From positions 62,001 through 126,000 of the forward strand of contig NZ_CANMDS010000005.1 of the NCBI RefSeq assembly GCF_947496725.1: a DNA stretch of 64,000 nt, in the 5' to 3' direction. Positions 62,365 through 64,000 of the stretch are shown here, in pieces (positions within the stretch are counted from its first letter, which is position 1; the number at the start of each line of letters is the position of its first letter). Both the position numbers and the translations under genes were made by a program. The stretch is from an uncultured Dokdonia sp. (GTDB lineage: Bacteria > Bacteroidota > Bacteroidia > Flavobacteriales > Flavobacteriaceae). The notes under the pieces are model-generated. The model did not search any database. It worked only from the letters and a program-made list of their open reading frames with translations, and was not told the DNA's origin.

Positions 62365-63419
62365 TGGCCTCAGATGTAAAACAGCCGTACTCGTTTGCAC
62401 TTATAACGGCGGCTTATATTACGGTGCTTTTTGCACTACTTATTTTAGCTCTTGAATTTATACAAGACAGCGAGCCTGTGTGGTGGCTGGTCTTTGTGGG
62501 GATTCTAGTTTGCTATGTATTGTCATTTTTACTTATTCATTTTAGAACGCAACTGTTTATATTTAAAAAAGTAAGGGAGATTTATGATAATGTAAAGCTC
62601 TTAGAAGATGTAAGCCTCACTGCAGATAATATTACTACAGATATGGCCTCACTTTCTGAAGAAGTAGAGCGTTATGCTAAGAGTAAAAAAATAGAAATAG
62701 AATCTTTAAGAGTACAAGAAGAGTATCGTCGTAACTTTTTAGGCAATGTGGCTCACGAGCTAAAAACACCTTTGTTTACCGTACAAGGATATATACTTAC
62801 GTTACTAGACGGCGCTATAAAAGATAAATCTGTTAGAAAAAAATACCTATCTCGTGCAGAAAAAGGTGTAGATCGCTTGATTTACTTAGTAAATGATCTT
62901 GATATGATTACTAAGTTAGAAGTGGGAGATCTTAATATTAATTATGAATATTTCAATCTTGTAAAGTTAATTTACGCAACTTTTGAGATGCTAGAAATGG
63001 AAGCTGCAAAACGTAATATAACACTTGCCTTTGACGATTCTTATGCAAAGAAGGTAATGGTTAATGCAGATAGGGAACGTATACAGCAATTACTCACAAA
63101 CTTAATAGGAAACTCTATAAAATACGGTAAGGAAAACGGTACCACAGAAGTGAGTATACAAGATTTGATTCAAAACAAATTACTTATACGAGTGACAGAT
63201 AACGGGGAAGGAATTGAGCCAGATCATCTACCACGCTTATTTGAGCGATTTTATAGAGTAGATAAGTCTCGCAACCGTAAGGTAGGAGGATCAGGTCTGG
63301 GGCTCTCTATTGTTAAACATATCATTGAGGCGCACGAAGAGAAAGTTTATGTTGAAAGCGAGTTTGGCGTGGGGTCTGAATTCTCGTTTACGCTCGAAAA
63401 GGCCGAAATTATCGAGTAA
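62364..63419 (+). CDS. Sensor histidine kinase (PhoR/ResE/VicK type)
   Basis: A 351-residue kinase with two membrane helices (about 11-31 and 40-60) and a short linker, then HisKA (NVAHELKTP, His131) and HATPase_c with N box NLIGNSIKYG, G1 DNGEGIEPDHLPRLFERFYR and GGSGLGLSIVKHIIEAH. It lacks a periplasmic sensor domain and PAS domain. The 3' end overlaps the oppositely directed glycosyltransferase gene by 129 bp. Confidence 0.93.
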   Translation: MASDVKQPYSFALITAAYITVLFALLILALEFIQDSEPVWWLVFVGILVCYVLSFLLIHFRTQLFIFKKVREIYDNVKLLEDVSLTADNITTDMASLSEEVERYAKSKKIEIESLRVQEEYRRNFLGNVAHELKTPLFTVQGYILTLLDGAIKDKSVRKKYLSRAEKGVDRLIYLVNDLDMITKLEVGDLNINYEYFNLVKLIYATFEMLEMEAAKRNITLAFDDSYAKKVMVNADRERIQQLLTNLIGNSIKYGKENGTTEVSIQDLIQNKLLIRVTDNGEGIEPDHLPRLFERFYRVDKSRNRKVGGSGLGLSIVKHIIEAHEEKVYVESEFGVGSEFSFTLEKAEIIE

Positions 63420-64000
63420 ATCACTAGCCTCTATACCCTTTTCAAAACCTGGGTAAACAGACATTTTAGATAAATCCTTAGTTTTAAACTCATCTTGAAC
63501 TGCAAAAGGTGCAATTTTATTTTCTTTTAACAAAGCCGCAAGATACTCCTGCTCAGACTGTCCTGGTGTAGGGATAAAGAATGCCTTTTTCTTCATCACA
63601 GCTAGATCCATTATCGTCGTATAGCCAGATCTTGCTATGATATACCCACTTTGATTAATCACCTTTTCAAGCTCCTTAGTAGTAAGGAAATTAATTACTT
63701 TAATGTTAGGCTTAGTATGGGTGATGGTTTTTTCATCTTCAGGTTTACCTCGTACAATTAAAAACTGCCCATTGAGCTTTTTGAAGTTTTTTGTAATAAT
63801 CTCTTCTAGCATAGAGCGCTGTGGCTCTGGTCCAGAAAGCACAGCTGTTGCTGTGTACTTTAACTCTTCTGGCCTTGCCTTCATCCTGCTTAAGGGCCCT
63901 ATGTATCGCGTAGGTATTGATAAGCTTTTGTCTGGGTGGCCTAAAACTCCACTTAAATTAAAATCACCTTTAAGATCTGGAACCCAGCACTCATTAAAGC
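63291..64000 (-). CDS. MurG-like glycosyltransferase (GT28 C-terminal domain), 5' end beyond window
   Basis: The frame is open from the right edge (FNECWVPDLKGDFNLSGVLGHPDKS) to the stop at 63291. The visible part includes ATAVLSGPEPQRSMLEE, INFLTTKELEKVINQSGYIIARSGYTTIMDLAVMKKKAFFIPTPGQSEQEYLAALL, the nucleotide-sugar binding C-terminal GT-B half (Glyco_tran_28_C). The last 43 codons are antisense to the histidine-kinase gene (ATP-lid region); family members in my recollection end near the LFGLF-like position at about 63390. The extension may come from loss of the old stop. Acceptor sugar unknown. Confidence 0.8.
   Translation of the reverse strand, partial: FNECWVPDLKGDFNLSGVLGHPDKSLSIPTRYIGPLSRMKARPEELKYTATAVLSGPEPQRSMLEEIITKNFKKLNGQFLIVRGKPEDEKTITHTKPNIKVINFLTTKELEKVINQSGYIIARSGYTTIMDLAVMKKKAFFIPTPGQSEQEYLAALLKENKIAPFAVQDEFKTKDLSKMSVYPGFEKGIEASDLLDNFGLFERKREFRPHAKLAFNINFLFVRLNDMFNNREPQT

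Noticed and set aside
1-64000. Search for tRNA, rRNA, insertion sequences, integrase, CRISPR arrays, toxin-antitoxin or phage genes
   Set aside because: None recognised by eye; the only strong repeated DNA is the 16-bp palindrome and intragenic domain repeats.

Overview
The window looks like a marine member of the Flavobacteriaceae (Bacteroidota), close to Dokdonia/Krokinobacter in flavour. Evidence: AT-rich DNA, a SusC/SusD pair, a T9SS type A C-terminal sorting domain, Bacteroidota-only families (DUF4271, DUF4296, DUF6428), Bacteroidota promoters (about TTG, 19-20 nt, TAnnTTTG) and alginate-lyase genes. The genus is an inference. No tRNA, rRNA, CRISPR array, insertion sequence or prophage was seen.

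Layout. 1-6465 (minus strand): end of an alginate-utilisation operon with PL17 (cut by the window edge), a heparinase II/III-fold lyase, PL6 and PL7, led by a near-ideal promoter and a symmetric operator. 6604-8201: small arsenic operon (arsR, DUF6428, arsenate reductase) with two copies of a candidate ArsR operator. 8229-11950 (minus): operon of two YHYH lipoproteins, a MORN-repeat lipoprotein, a SCO1-like copper protein and a membrane-anchored protein. 12168-14882: EF-hand protein, a LytS/LytTR-type two-component pair and a DUF3124 lipoprotein. 14906-23111: disaccharide locus; GH32 lipoprotein, sugar transporter and PfkB kinase read leftward, LacI regulator, beta-phosphoglucomutase and GH65 phosphorylase read rightward. 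23125-41604 (minus): an 18-kb block of SusC, SusD, three large tandem FG-GAP/ASPIC-UnbV lipoproteins, a vanadium-haloperoxidase-type PAP2 lipoprotein, a GyrI-like protein, a pentapeptide-repeat protein and a DUF4230 protein. 42012-64000: mostly core genes (mevalonate pathway and prenyltransferase, cold-shock protein, aspS, hemD, pyrC, tyrS, PhoB/PhoR-like pair), a T9SS-secreted protein with a duplicated module, and a glycosyltransferase cut by the right edge.

The most striking non-genic signal is a 16-bp perfect palindrome, CGCTTTCGCGAAAGCG: 12 exact copies and 9 degenerate ones through the whole window, 16 of the 21 inside genes, where it is read mostly as Ala-Phe-Ala-Lys-Ala. It behaves like a highly iterated palindrome and no gene function explains it. 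Second, the SusCD/triple ASPIC-UnbV/haloperoxidase cluster is an unusual outer-membrane system with no obvious substrate-degrading enzyme. Third, an identical 12-mer (ATCGTTTTCGTA) lies beside lacI and inside the susC promoter, which may tie these two loci into one regulon.
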